DNA of 64,000 nucleotides from Arctopsyche grandis. Its lineage: Eukaryota > Arthropoda > Insecta > Trichoptera > Hydropsychidae. Below the pieces are notes generated by a model. It was not told the DNA's origin. It worked only from the letters and a program-made list of their open reading frames with translations, and made no database searches. The number at the start of each line of letters is the position of its first letter. Position 1 is the stretch's first letter. The translations under genes and the position numbers were made by a program. Location: NCBI RefSeq assembly GCF_051622035.1, contig NC_135361.1:30544205-30608204 (forward strand). The letters are read 5' to 3'. This document shows, piece by piece, positions 44,509 through 57,369 of the stretch.

Positions 44509-47500
44509 TTAATTTATCTTAATTTTAATTTTATCATACGAATTATTCAACACGCCTCTTGTGTTCCAAATATTATCGACATTTTCCGGTTGAGTATTAT
44601 AATTGGAATCCACCGCTTTCACCCAAATTTCAACCTAAATCAAAAACAATACGATGAAAGTTCAAATTTTCGCATGAGTACAAAGCTTTTAATAAAAATG
44701 GTATGTATTGTAATTTTCACTATACCTCTTTTTTCCCTTTAGGTATTGGTATTTTAGCTGACCATAAAGTCCATGCCCAATGTCTTCCCGCAGGCATTTT
44801 GTCTTGTTGTTCTATTGTGCCGTCAATCCATGTCTTTCCCTCATCGCCAGTCAAGTCTATCCTTATGATTTTTTGACCACCGCCTGACCATGCATAGCCT
44901 TAAAAACACCAATATTGTTAAAAAAATATTTCAAAAACATATTTAATGTTAATAGAATAAGACATTAACCTTTGACAGTGACGTATTCTTCTTTTTTGGA
45001 AACTGCATCTCCATTCGATGGTGACAATATGGCCGATGTAACTGGTAAATATTGTATTGCAGTCCCTTTTGCATAATCTTTTGCGTTTGGGTCTATGCTG
45101 GGATTGAAGCCTTTATAATCCAAGCGTTGCCAGTGGGATAGACTTTCTTCTGAACTTATTGTTATACTGTCTGTTGTGTGTATAAAGAAAGTATGTTTAA
45201 TGTAAGTTGTTGATATTTTATAATGATAATAATACAACCAAAATGTATTTGAAAGGAAAGGAACGGAAAGCTCATTTAAAGAACAATACGGATATTTACA
45301 GATCAAAGTTGATCTATAAGCATCAATATTGGAATGTCAGATCCAGGGTTCAGACGAAAGAAATGCGATATTTTGGATAAGGTCAAATATTTAACAAAAA
45401 TATAAAGAAATCGATTCATTAAGGGCGAAATCACACAGCGTGGGATGTGGGACATGGGTTTTTTTTAGATAGTTTTAAACATATAGAAAAAATATGGCGT
45501 ACATGGGATATTCTTTTCAAACCGACACATTCGAGCTGTTTCGTTGAAATTGTATAGTAGTGTTTATCTTTGCTTGACAATGATTTCTCTATATGTTTAA
45601 AACTATTGTAGGAATCTAGCACGACTTGTGCTATTACGAATCAAAACCAATGATCTCATCATCGATCCTGTACAAACATGCATAACTCAAGGGCAACGAC
45701 CCCTTCGACCATTCCAGAAGAAAGTTCATCGCTCGATCGTAAAACGAACGAAACCCAACAGTGATGTCATCAGGCAATGTCCTGAAAATTGTTTACACAT
45801 GGCAGTCATTAACGCGTGGCACGACCCCATACTCAAACGAACGACGTCCTGGCGCTGACCCCAAAACTATAAAGCACGCGCCTCGAAAATAGGTCAACAC
45901 GTGTCCTGGAAACGAAGACAAAGCATCTGCACACGGAACGCTACATGCCAGAACGTATATAAAGCGACGCACCAGCTCCCAACACCAGAGTGAACCTCTG
46001 GAGTGCAACCAGCTCACTTCTCCGAAGCCCAACCTCTTCGTACATACAATAACCATTGTAACAATTGAACAAAAATAAACGATCCTCTTTCAAACTCAAC
46101 TGAGTTTCCATAGGCCGGGAAACGGTCGAAACCTTTAACCCGTCCTATACTATCTAAAAAAGCTCTACGTCCCACATCCCACGCTGTGTGATTTCGCCCT
46201 AAAATTATCAATTACGTTTGCTAGGGCATGTTCTCCGAATACCTGAAGAACGGTATTAAATTCTGTCCGTATTCGATAGGTATTTTAAGTATTCATAAGT
46301 AAAAAACTAGTGGAGTGAGCCTGAATGGTTCAGAAGAAGTAGATTAGCTCAATTTAGGAAAGGACCCCAACCCAATTGTCGATAAGAATGCATTTTAAAA
46401 TGATTTAGCCAGCAGTATGGCTCGGAGGTTGCGTTTGTGTTTAACACCGAAAGGTTACCAGGTTCAATCCCGATCTATTATTAAATACTGCTGGTCATAC
46501 GTGGATATTTGTGACTCCAAGTCGATCGTTTTCCAATCTGATTTCATTGTTGAAACGGTTCCTCCATTAAATTGGCAAAAAAACCATCCTACCTGCTATG
46601 TCATAAATAACTGAATTTGATTTATGTACAATATGTAAAAAATTATGTACAAGTCTAAATCCATAGATTTCTCAATGGTTTAATTCATTAATTAATTAAT
46701 TGTTAATTTCGTGTCCTTTAGCCTCTCAAAATACAGCGATTTATGTAATAAAAATGCTGCAATTTTTGTAATTAATTGTCTAGAAAGGTGCATTGAGGTT
46801 TACCTGTTATACCTTCCTGGTATATATATATGTAAAAAATTAAATTTAGTAGTCTTGAAGTACTTACTTAGCCATTTCACGCACCTCGCCCCGACTGATC
46901 CCGGAACGAAAGCTCTGATCGGGTAGCCGTGATCTCGCGAAATTGGATGATTATTCATTTCATACGCTAAAATAACGTCTTTCTTTTCATCCAACGCTGT
47001 CGTTAAAGGGATTGATGCCCCGTAAGGTTTTCCCGTCGCATCCAGGTCCATACCGTTGAACTAGAAACAGTATATTTTTATATTATTTAGAAAGTATTAA
47101 ACGTACTTTGCTATTGATTTATAATTACTTGAACTTGTTTAGCGTCGTCTGGTTTCACACCAGCCGCTTCAAGCACGTCTTTCAAACGAGCCCCGCTCCA
47201 AACTGCATTCCCGACAGCACCTGGACCCCATTCTAAACCTTTAGTCGCTTTGTGCTGTATAAAAGAAATAATGTATATTAAAAAAATAATATATTATATA
47301 TAAATAGAATAATCACAACGTATTAAATTTAATGTATACTTTGCTCATTTGAGAACGTCTGTTTCCGGCGCACATTAAAGCAGCTGTCACATCGTGTTTG
47401 GGAAACTTTTTTATATCCTCCAAAGTGAATTCGAGAGTCTTTCCGGTGCCGTCTTCAGATGAGATTTTCAATTTGTAATTTTCCATGTCGATTTCAGGCA

Positions 47501-50050
47501 CTGGTAAGTGATGTCTCACGTAGAAAAGATTGCTGTAAATTTTAATACAATTAAAAAACATGTGAATAAAATATAATCCACATATTAAAATAGTCTCTAA
47601 AGACCTCTGTGTAATGTATGATGATCCTAATAAATCGTTAGGTGTTTCAGCATTGCATGGTCTCTCTGATCTCATTATCAAACGTGGATCCCTTTTCGGT
47701 TGATTGGCCCAAAGATCCGAGATGTTATCGGACTCTCTAGCATCTTTGTAGTTGCCTGAAAATCAAAGCGAAATTAATTTCAGAATATAACCCCATGCAA
47801 TCTGTGTTACTGTTCATATTATGTACGAACCGATTCGGAAAGTTTCTAGTATTTTCTCAACTTCAGGCGAGTTATGCTGTTGATACAAATCCCAAAATGG
47901 ATCGACGGATGTTCCGGCTGCTTCCATGATCTGCTGACCTCCAGGATGAGTCGCCACGAATTCAGTGATATCGTAAACTCCTTTCTTGTACGTCACCCAA
48001 ATCCCGTTTTCACTGTTGAAACGAATCTAATCATTGAGTTGTTAACTGCCTTAAGATTTGCTTTATGTTTAAGTAAAATGCATACCTCGTTGAGTGTTTT
48101 GCAATGTCTTCATAGCCGTATGTTGGTAAGTTGTCGACAAATCTATCCGGAGATGTTATTTTACTATTTTTGGGGGCCTCTTTCATGAGAGCGTTTCTTT
48201 CATGACTGTTTTCTAAGGAAATAATAAATTAAATATTAACCGAATGTGTTGCAGTTTAATTTCGTGGTAAGATTCAAGGGCAACCAGTTTTTGTTAGTTT
48301 TTTGCTGAATGCTATAATGATCGTTTGAAAAAAAAAGCAACTATGATTAAAATGATTGAAAACTAGATATCAATGTTGATCATTTAAATTTTAAAGTTTA
48401 AATTTAAGAAGGCTGTGAAATTATTGAAAGAGTTTTGTCTTAAATGGTGCTACTGTTCGCTATCTGATTTTATTTATTTATTTATTGAAAAATCAACAGG
48501 CCTCATAAAATGTAGAAATTCATAAAAACAAAGAATAAATATAACAAAATAACATCTGAGCCCAATTATAGATTATATGTATATGTATTATTATAGTGAT
48601 ATATGTATTATTTTGCCTTCAATGTATTGTTTTAGTTCAAATGGTCAATAACTATGTACACTTTACCCAACAACTGTAACGTTTCTCCATATTTTAGTAT
48701 AAAATAAGCCAAGGTATATTGTGTGTTGCATAAAATTCAATACACTGTAAGAAATGTAGGACACTGAATGATTGTTACAAAGAAGAGATAGAAAGCAAAA
48801 GCTGACATTGTAGAGCTAGTGAAGAAATAGGTGATACAATGATTGAAATAGGTAAAATATTGAAATGTAGCCCAAATTTAGGAAAAAAGAAGTGTTTAAA
48901 TAGTACCCAAGATAGTGTACAAGGTCAAAAGCGAAACAAGGAAAATGTGTGAGATTAAATGGAAGAATGTTGCTCAGAAAAGAGAAGAATAGAAGTGTAC
49001 TAGATAGGCTTTAACTATGTATGTATGTCAATATAGATTTTTCATTCCAAATTGTCCCTTTTTCATCTCAAATTGACATTTAAAAGGTTTAATTTGAAAT
49101 GAAAAAGGGTCAATTTGGAATGAAAAACCTGTATATCGAAGATTGAAACATTTTGTAAGATAAAAAATTTACTATCAATCCGATTCAAGGATTGTAAATA
49201 GGTTTTTGATCTCTTTTTCCTATTTTGCTGTAGATTAACATTAGAATAATATAATACTATGATTACTAACCAAATTAAATTAAATTGTAAAATAGAAAAT
49301 GATCAGTAGATCAGTAGCTATTAAAATATATATATAAGATGTATAATAAAAAGTATTTAAAAATCAAAAATCAATCCGATCCTGGAAATGATCTTTTGAT
49401 TTGAGGTTGAAAGGTGTGACATATCACAGCTCTAAATAGAAAAATATAAATAAAAACCACTATAGATACATATATATTATGAAAAATAAGCTCAAGAAGC
49501 TAAAATTTAATATTTTTTAAGGTCATTATTGCAAAAAAGTTAAATTCGGCAATTATAATGAGATTACAAGCAAAACAAACATTAGATAATCTGAGTACAT
49601 ACAGTTTACTATCTGTTACGGGTTACAGATTATTGAGATAAACAAGTATGTATATGTAATAGATAACACATTCAACAGCACTATTTACTATTATATGAGT
49701 GTTTATATAATGCTTATTGTATTAACAAGCAATCGACTTACCGAGAGCGTAGAACAATGTAGCACCACCGATACCGACACCGGCAAAAGACTTCCAAAAC
49801 ATGGAAAAATTTCCATCGCCGGACTGTTGGGAGCCTCTTTGCCTATGAAAACTTCTAATCGACGATACTAAGGATATACTCGGTGTCACTAAAGCTGGAC
49901 ACGACCGGTTTAGAACGTTTCTAATGCCGTAACTATTCCTCTGCGTACTGAAATTGATTCGGATTGGTTAGATTTCGAAATGTTGGATATTTTATTTATA
50001 ATGATGAAACTATATGGTTATATTTACCGTATGATTTTGACGAGACTCAT
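44509..50050 (-). CDS. SUOX: Sulfite oxidase, mitochondrial
   Basis: Eleven exons join in frame on the minus strand: 50050-50028, 49947-49742, 48212-48086, 48012-47831, 47755-47605, 47532-47340, 47254-47129, 47060-46868, 45170-44970, 44898-44726 and 44634-44509, giving 566 residues. Order: basic N-terminal mitochondrial targeting region with a short hydrophobic stretch (FWKSFAGVGIGGATLFYAL); cytochrome b5 domain with haem ligands His141 (HPGG) and His165 (LYQQHNSPEV); molybdopterin domain with arginine at VRHHLPVP and the molybdenum-binding Cys284 in CAGNRRSQM; PGSVGARCVKWL; and a C-terminal dimerisation domain (HWQRLDYKGF, GYAWSGGG). It oxidises sulfite to sulfate in the intermembrane space, passing electrons to cytochrome c. 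All key residues are present. Intron 8 holds a Harbinger MITE, an LTR and a SINE; intron 2 holds LINE-tail DNA and a palindromic MITE. Confidence 0.95.
45423..46199. mobile_element. PIF/Harbinger-like MITE in sulfite oxidase intron 8, with nested LTR
   Basis: Termini GGGCGAAATCACACAGCGTG and CACGCTGTGTGATTTCGCCC are perfect 20-bp inverted repeats, extending imperfectly to more than 30 bp. The 3-bp duplication TAA lies at 45420-45422 and 46200-46202. The TWA target fits PIF/Harbinger. Without the nested LTR (45607-46149) it is about 230 bp. Confidence 0.85.
45607..46149 (+). mobile_element. Solo LTR family B in the Harbinger MITE
   Basis: It begins TGTAGGAATCTAGCACG and ends CCCGTCCTATA (543 bp). 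CTAT is duplicated at 45603-45606 and 46150-46153. TATA-like gtatataaag lies near 45955 and AATAAA near 46074. Its promoter would read against the host gene. Confidence 0.85.
46405..46832 (+). mobile_element. tRNA-derived SINE in sulfite oxidase intron 8
   Basis: Head ttagccagcagtatggctcg with B-box ggttcaatccc; body gactccaagtcgatcg and gttgaaacggttcc; tail aaaggtgcattgaggt and accttcctggtat. It ends about 35 bp from exon 8 and lies antisense to the gene. Confidence 0.8.
48471..49345 (-). repeat. LINE-like tail fragments in sulfite oxidase intron 2
   Basis: The minus strand ends cctgttgatttttcaataa(ATAA)n at 48471. The segment 49240-49345 matches 418-540 in reverse complement. No reverse-transcriptase motif was seen. 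A palindromic MITE interrupts it. Confidence 0.4.
49032..49135. mobile_element. Palindromic MITE, copy 1 (about 104 bp)
   Basis: Inverted arms are tttttcattccaaattgtcc and ggtcaatttggaatgaaaaa. The copy at 56470-56567 has the same arms. Both are flanked by TATA/TA-rich DNA, which fits a TA-targeting (Tc1/mariner-type) MITE. A transcript would fold into a long hairpin. Confidence 0.75.
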
Positions 50051-50688
50051 GTCGCATCAGAGATATGTTTCTCTAATATCGGTAATTGTTGATATAATTT
50101 GTTAATAAAAAATGATGAATTTCAATAAGCTAATTGTTGACTCGTTGGTGAAGAATGATCACGAGAGCCGACCTGATGATGGTGATGAAGACAGCCAAAT
50201 GCGATGACTGCGTTTGACGTTGACAATTATTTTGAAGCTGCTCAGCTGGTTTTGGTTAACCCTATAGTTGCCGCGTGTCGATCCAAATATTATATTTTAC
50301 GGTGATATTATTCAAGGATATATTTAGGATTTAGGATATTTATCGTTGACTGCCTTGAAAATGTGAAGCAAGAGATTTTTTTCCAATAAATGTTAAAAAA
50401 TTATAAAATTAGGGGAAACGTCTTGTTCTTGTTCCCTACTAATTAATAATTATATATAAATATGTTTGCCGTTAGTAAGTGTTGATGCATTGTTTCAATC
50501 ATGACTATCGCATGACCAATAAATGTAGTGTTTCTTCTGTGTCCTCATTGGTAATTACTAATCGACGTATTAATCTACCGTCAATCAGTGTGGATGAATT
50601 AGTTAAGCCCGAGTGATGAATATATGCGGCTAATTATTAATATTTTTATATACATATGTAGATACATTCTTTAAACTAAGTATATTAT
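50051..50688. other. Upstream region of sulfite oxidase
   Basis: It probably contains the 5' untranslated region and promoter of the minus-strand gene (50051-50260). The rest is AT-rich without recognised features. Confidence 0.4.
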
Positions 50689-50784
50689 TGTGGCAACACC
50701 GAAGTACTGGCCGTACAACCATCGGTTGGCCAGCGCTTCGTGGGAAGCAATCACTTACTTCCCAGCTGTCGAAATAAATAGTTC

Positions 50785-51514
50785 TGTAGGAATCTAGCAC
50801 GACTTGGGCTATTACGAATCAAAACCAATGATCTCATCATCGATACTGTATAAACATGCATAACTCAACCCCTTCGACCATTCCAAAAGAAAGAGTTCAT
50901 CGCTCGATCGTAAAACGAACGAAACCCAACAGTGATGTATGTCATCAGGATACCCTAACACGTGTCTGAAAAGTCATTAACGCGTGGCACATGCCCGTAT
51001 TCTCAAACGAACGACGTCCTGGCGCTGACCCCATAGCTATAAACCACACGTGTATCGAGCACGCGCCTCGAAAATAGGTCAACACGTGTCTCTAACACAC
51101 GTGTCCTGGAAACGAAGACAAAGCGTCTGCACACGGCACGCCTCAACCTAGAACGTATATAAAGCGACGCGCCAGCTCCCAATAACAGAGTAAACCTCTG
51201 GAGTTCAACCAGATCACTTCTCCGAAGCCCAACCTCTTCGTACATACTATGGGGGATGAACGAATGAGATGACTGGCATGTTAATGCACGTGTTTTATTT
51301 ATGACAGCTGAAGGCAGAGTGAGTAGCCGCTCTCCGAACCCAGCCGAGTTGGTCCCCACTCGCAGGAAGGTGACCAAACTCGACCATGTCGTATAGCGAG
51401 CCGCTACAATACAATAACCATTGTAACAATTGAACAAAAATAAACCATCCTCTTTCAAACTCAATTGAGTTTCCATGGGCCGGGAAACGGTCGAAACCTT
51501 TAACCCGTCCTATA
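50785..51514 (+). mobile_element. Solo LTR family B, middle level of the nest
   Basis: It begins TGTAGGAATCTAGCACG and ends CCCGTCCTATA, with GTTC duplicated at 50781-50784 and 51515-51518. TATA-like gtatataaag is near 51156. It is interrupted by family D at 51248-51418. Confidence 0.85.
51248..51418 (-). mobile_element. Short solo LTR family D, innermost level of the nest
   Basis: On the minus strand it begins TGTAGCGGCTCGC and ends ATCCCCCATA, 171 bp. ATAC is duplicated at 51244-51247 and 51419-51422. Removing it restores tacatacaataacc, as in the intact family B copy near 46041. The same LTR occurs at 25171-25330. Confidence 0.85.
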
Positions 51515-51559
51515 GTTCTGCATTACAAACACAGTCGTCTCACTCGCCCTTCCCCCATA

Positions 51560-51954
51560 TTACAATAAAAACGTTCCTCTTTTTTTTAATATACATAACC
51601 ATAAAATTTCATCTTTCAACTAGAATCATTTATTTATTTATTTATACATACATAAATATAAGTAATGCTTCAGTTGTTGGCCATTCAAACTATAAATTAA
51701 TTTATTGCTATCGATCAGTAGAAAACAGGAGAATCACCGAGAGTAGAAAAGGTTCTTGATAACGTATAATGATAATGTAATATAATTAATAATAATAATA
51801 TAACAATATATGTAATTCTAATAAATATGATTTTATATTTAGTTTCTTTTTTTGCTTAAAAATCTCTTTTATAGTTCTAAAAATCTTCACATGGTCAACA
51901 AAAATCGCCCATCAAACTGAATCACTAAAAAACTATAAATTAACTTAATTTCTA
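51560..51954. other. AT-rich gap
   Basis: No gene or element ends were recognised; simple TTTA and AAT runs are present. Confidence 0.35.
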
Positions 51955-52645
51955 CCGACTGTCTTTTCACTTTATCTATGTACATACATACATACATATG
52001 TACGTAATAACAATAGATAAAGTTTTGTGATCATGTGAAAATCGGGATTTTGGGGAGGGGGCCCCTATCCTATATTTCTATATACATGGATGTGTCTAGA
52101 TTACGAATAGATTTTATATTCGGAAACTGTTTAAAATTGTGTATTTAAATCTTACTATATCGTCGAAGTATAATCAAATGTTATTTTGAAAGTATGAAGT
52201 AAATTTAAATCGCTGGTTGATGATGAATCGTCCTATCAAAATTGTTTTAAGAAATTCAGTTTATATTATTCACGGAAATTTGTTTATTCCCATTTTTATT
52301 TCATTAGGTACTTGTTACATAGGTATTGGTATATACATAATATTGAGGTTAGAAATGGGCCCAGCATAAGGGCCCACGCAAATGTTGAAACTTACATTTC
52401 GAGCCTCATAAAAAAAGTTAACCGATCCTTGGGCTGTTAAAGCAGGTATTAGTTGTTTGTGTATATCGTAAGAAATTTGTTTTGTTGAACTACCCATACT
52501 TTAGGTCCCAAAGTGCAATATCCTATAATTTTTTAGACACGTGAAATAGTTAAAAAGTTATTTAATTTTACTGAGGGCCCATATTTTCTAACAGATAGTG
52601 GGGCTCACATGCCATCTGGCATGTTCGCTTGTATGGCAGAATAAA
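51955..52645 (-). mobile_element. hAT-like element fragment, copy 2, with flanking repeat
   Basis: The minus strand from about 52640 (gccatacaagcgaacatgcc) to 52040 matches 1677-2300. The terminal CAGTGGCGGACTG is lost. 51955-52045 matches 3120-3220 (actgtcttttcactttatct), so the two copies sit in similar surroundings. Confidence 0.5.
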
Positions 52646-52807
52646 ACCGCCGAATATTTATACGCAGCGTGTACCCTCACCACAGAGAGGTCATTGGTCG
52701 ATGGATCGCGACACCTTATTGGCTGTTTTATACAGCGTATCCATACTTCAAGACGAATGCATGATCAGGCGATTAGTGATGGTAAACCAGTGATATACAG
52801 TGATTTA

Positions 52808-53524
52808 GGGCGAAAACACACACCAGGGAACGTGGCATATGGTTTTTTTTTTAGATAAATGGCATATATATTTTTTAAACATGCGAAAAAAATGTGACAT
52901 GCCCAGCATGGGTCTACGTGACTTGACAGAATGTTAAATTACAGAAAACGCAAATATCAGAATGCAAAGATCGAAAATCGAAAGCACTTTAGTCGAAAGA
53001 TCAAAAAAAAAAATGGTGCATGGTAAACGGTACATACTCACTTAATTTGCGCGAGCAGGATACAACAGGAACAAGAGGAACATGCTTTTCCTCCCGTGTC
53101 AATGTGCGCGCGCAGAATACGGGAGGAAAAGCATGTTCCTCTTGTTCCTGTTGTATCCTGCTCGCGCAAATTAAGTGAGTATGTACGTGAGTATGTACTG
53201 TTTACCATGCACCATTTTTTTTGATCTTGCGACTTAAGATCTTTTGATTTTCGATCTTTGCATTCTGATATTTGCGTTTTCTGTAATTTAACATTCTGTC
53301 AAATCACGGAGACCAGCCCAGCATATATTCATGGCACGCCCATCACACACAGTCCCAAAATCGCTCCCCTGGAGTGTTTTCGGTAAAATTGTATCCTTGT
53401 ATTTATCCATGTTGACAGTGATCGATAACGGAGTATCCTATATTTGAAGAAATGTAGAAGACCCCCCCCCCATAGCGGGGAGCCAAGCACATGACGTGCC
53501 GTTCTTCCCTGTGTGATTTCGCCC
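52808..53524. mobile_element. PIF/Harbinger-like MITE with nested foldback element
   Basis: Termini GGGCGAAAACACAC and GTGTGATTTCGCCC. TTA is duplicated at 52805-52807 and 53525-53527. The interior matches 21797-22077 once the insertion at 52910-53315 is removed. Confidence 0.8.
52910..53315. mobile_element. Near-palindromic foldback element, 406 bp, with 9-bp duplication
   Basis: The whole element folds back: left gacttgacagaatgttaaat pairs with right atttaacattctgtcaaatc, and the centre gcttttcctcccgt/acgggaggaaaagc is mirrored around 53103. GCCCAGCAT is duplicated at 52901-52909 and 53316-53324. A 9-bp duplication with very long inverted repeats fits Mutator-like foldback elements. Confidence 0.8.
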
Positions 53525-56469
53525 TTAATCTCTTATAGTACTAGTTATAGTACTGAATAGGAACACAATTGAAGGTAAAAAAAGTTTCTCAGTTCTGTTT
53601 AGTAGCAGGAATCTTATTTTGAATGTGTCTAATGTATTGCACACTGGCTATCAACTATAGTATTACCTCTACATTAATGAAATATGATGAATATGTATAT
53701 GTTTGGTATGTTTGGGGTTAAAGAGTAAGGAACTGAATTGATAGTATGCGAATTCATGTATCGATAGTGCTGTTTCATTCGCACTCACGCAGTGGCTCTT
53801 AAGCTGTTCTCCAATATACTATTTGTTTTGAAAATAATCGAAAGACCATTTTTAATATATTTATTTTGTTAAAATTTAAATAATAGGTGGTCATACAATT
53901 AGATATTTCAACACAAGTTACATACATTCATCACATTGTAAAACATCGAATACGTACCATTTATTGAATTAAAAAATAAACTAAATGAAAAAAAAATGAA
54001 CACTTATTATCATTATTGGATTACATTAATCGTACAGGCAGAGAAGTATTGTCATATTTTGATGAATTAATATATAATAAATACATTTCCACATATTTCC
54101 TATAAATTATCTCATCTACAACATCATATACGAATTTAAAAACAAAACGGAAAACTATTCAATAACAGTTAAAACTGTTTTCATATATAATTTATTGTCA
54201 ATATAATTATTCTAAACAATGTTCTATGTAATATAAAACTAAAAGGATATTAAAAAAGCAATTGTTGACATTCAAGTGTTATATAATATAAATCATTTTG
54301 AGATATTTCCATTTAAATATGAAGTTCATTTTATCTACTTACATACGTGTATACTTCATCTATGTATTTTTGATATGAAATATAAGAAACTAGGCCGATT
54401 CCGTGATTAATAAAAAAGCGAACCAAAACAACCGATAAGTTGTCTGATTTCTGTTCAATTTAAAACAATTTTTAAGATCACAGAATTGCCAGGTTTCTTG
54501 TATCATTCCTTTTTTTGTATAAGTAACTTAATGTTATACATTTAATTTTTTTTTATTATTATTTTAATAACAATAACTTTCTATTTTTAACTCACAAATT
54601 TTCATTGAAAATATTTCAATGTGGATATAAATTTATATCAGTATATATCATACTATTAAAGATAATGTTTTGTTATTGTCATTACATTTATTAATTTGAC
54701 TCATTTTTTTTTTAAATATACATAAGATCTTTTTATGAGAAAAACAAGACAAAATCATTTGATGTTTCAATACAAGAATACGATGTGTAAATTCGTAAAA
54801 ACCTATACACTGTTTCTAATCTAATATACTGTTAGTAATAAAGTGGTAATTTTGAGCATGTACATACATATATATCATAATATTTGTCTAGAAGAACGCA
54901 TTCTTTTTGCATATGTGATTCGTTAGCTTTCTATAAATATATTTCTGTTGATGTTAAAAGAAATATTAATGATAAAAAGCATGTAAAAAATTGATAGTGA
55001 TATGGATATATATATGTATATGTATAATACGAGATCAACTTCATTTTATTGTCACAGTTTCTCCAGATTTTCAGTTGGCACATTTGACCGCAGCCAAAAT
55101 GGTAAAATTCAAATACACCAACTGTTGCACTTTATTTCGCTAAAAAATCAGAGGTTTCTATATATTGTTACACTTATTCATGATACAATTCGTCATAATA
55201 ATAATATGTCTTTTACAATCACAAAGATGTATGCATCTTTTTCACATTAGAGCGTTTTTTTTTCAACTACGAGTATAAAATTTTTTAACATCAAATATTC
55301 TTTTATTACATCTAGTTTTTTTTTTTTTTTTTGGTAATTCACATCTCTATTTTACTTTTATTTTAGAAACTAATGTATGTCAAATGCGTACACTTATTGT
55401 CTTACATTTTATTTGATTGATACACCGCACACATAGACAATCCTATGCATAAAAGCTGGATGCTGGAACATGTATTATGGTCTAATAAAGCCAAATACCA
55501 ATGCATTTTTTACTTCTTTTCACTTTGGAAAAGTTGATATTTTATTTTCTTATACGAGCCTTATATATCACCGAGTTTTATTCGTAATTTTATATATATA
55601 TATATAGTTGAAATTGATCATGAAGTAAATATAGTTTTAATTTGATATCAAGCTTTAGATATGCAAAGTTGCAATTAATCCACTACTAATTTTCATTTAA
55701 CCACTTTTTTGATTGATTTTTATTTTCTTTTAAATTTTTAATTGAAATATTAACGCTTGATATTGATATTTTAATATTTTGAGTATCAATGATATTTAAC
55801 TATTATTAATATTAATTGATATTTAATATTTTGAGTATCAATGATATTTAACGCTCGTATAAAAAAATCAATAGCACGTTTCCAAAATGAAAAATAATAT
55901 TAAAATTTATCTATTCTATTGTTTGTTATCTATTAAATCAGTTATTCATTAATGGCTTAGATTTAACCATCGATAATAATACCACAAACTTAATTTTACA
56001 CCATACATAGTACTTTTCACAGTATAATTAATGTAGTATAGTATTTTATAATGTACACTTAATAAGTTTATGAATTGAAAACTTCATTTCACTATGTGCT
56101 AATGCTACGTATAAATAATATCTGTATACATATAAAAATAAGTCACAAGTTTGATGCTAAGTTATAGGAGTCTTCATTCTAAAAGTTGACAGTCTATTTT
56201 AATATACAATATGTACGTTTATATGCGCAGTAGTTTATGATCACTACGAGCTTTAGCTTAGAAATGTGTCTTTTTTTTTAAATATATTTGCCAATTTATT
56301 CTTCTGAGTTATGAGGAAATGAATATAGACTTAAATTAAAATTTAAATTGAATAAAAATATGGTACTATGTAAAACATTCATTACAAACTTTTGTATTTG
56401 CATGTAAGATATCTGTGTCTGAATTAATTCATGCTTGAAATCATATATATTTTATTTTTAATATACATA

Positions 56470-56567
56470 TATAGGTTTTTCATTGCAAATTGACCCTTTT
56501 TCATTTCAAATTGACATTGAAAAGGTTTAATTTGAAATGAAAAAGGGTCAATTTGGAATGAAAAAAT
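56470..56567. mobile_element. Palindromic MITE, copy 2
   Basis: Arms tttttcattgcaaattgacc and ggtcaatttggaatgaaaaa; the middle is nearly identical to 49032-49135, including aaaaggtttaatttgaaatg. Confidence 0.75.
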
Positions 56568-57307
56568 TACTAGTTGAAATTTCCGGCGTTGCTCAGACGG
56601 ATAAAAGTAAAAATATGGTCTACGGTCTGATTTAGACAGAATATTATTGTCAAAAATGTACATTTGCATAGTAGATAAACAAACAAAAACATTCATATCT
56701 ACATATAATTACATATATTAAAAAAATTAAGATTAAAATTGATATTTCAAACATGAATTCTGTTAGGTGGTGGAATATTATACAAAGCACTGTATTTGGG
56801 GCACAAAAATCTGTACTATATTATATCATGTGTATGAAAATATGCATGTAATCACAACTTGTAAGTTTTGAATAGAATATATTTCCAAAATATTGTGGTA
56901 AATTTATATGGAATGATTCTATAATGAAACAACGCAAAAACATCAATTGTGATAAACAAAGAATAAATTACATTCAGTTTATTTTCACTATGTAAAATAT
57001 GTAAATGAATCTAACAGCAATATATTATTATATTACAAAAAACATTCATTTAAAGACTGTACCTATTTATGTATCTTCACTAATGATAATCTTCTAACTT
57101 GATATTAAACATCAAATCACCACGATAGAGATTATGAAACTGTCACTTCTGTGGAAGATAATCTCTTGTGCGTGTAATTTTAAACAGACAATAACATGCC
57201 TATGAAAGCACATAAGGTATATCTCTAAATATATATTCGATAGAGCGGACATTACTCAACCAGTTTTTATTACAAATATTTGAAAAATTCGTCACACTAA
57301 TCATTAA

Positions 57308-57369
57308 CAGTCAATGAAACTACAAGTATGATAATATATTGTGTATATTTATTGTAGTTTCATTCACTG
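57308..57369. repeat. 62-bp inverted repeat
   Basis: cagtcaatgaaactacaa at the left pairs with ttgtagtttcattcactg at the right, around an AT-rich loop. One mismatch is visible in the arms. Function unknown. Confidence 0.6.

Larger units (their letters stand above)
50689..51559 (+). mobile_element. Solo LTR family C, outermost level of a triple nest
   Basis: It begins TGTGGCAACACCG and ends TTCCCCCATA. Flanks TTAT (50685-50688) and TTAC (51560-51563) differ at one base. AATAAA lies near 50774. The interior is interrupted by LTR family B (50785-51514). The ends resemble family D, so C and D are related subfamilies. Confidence 0.65.
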
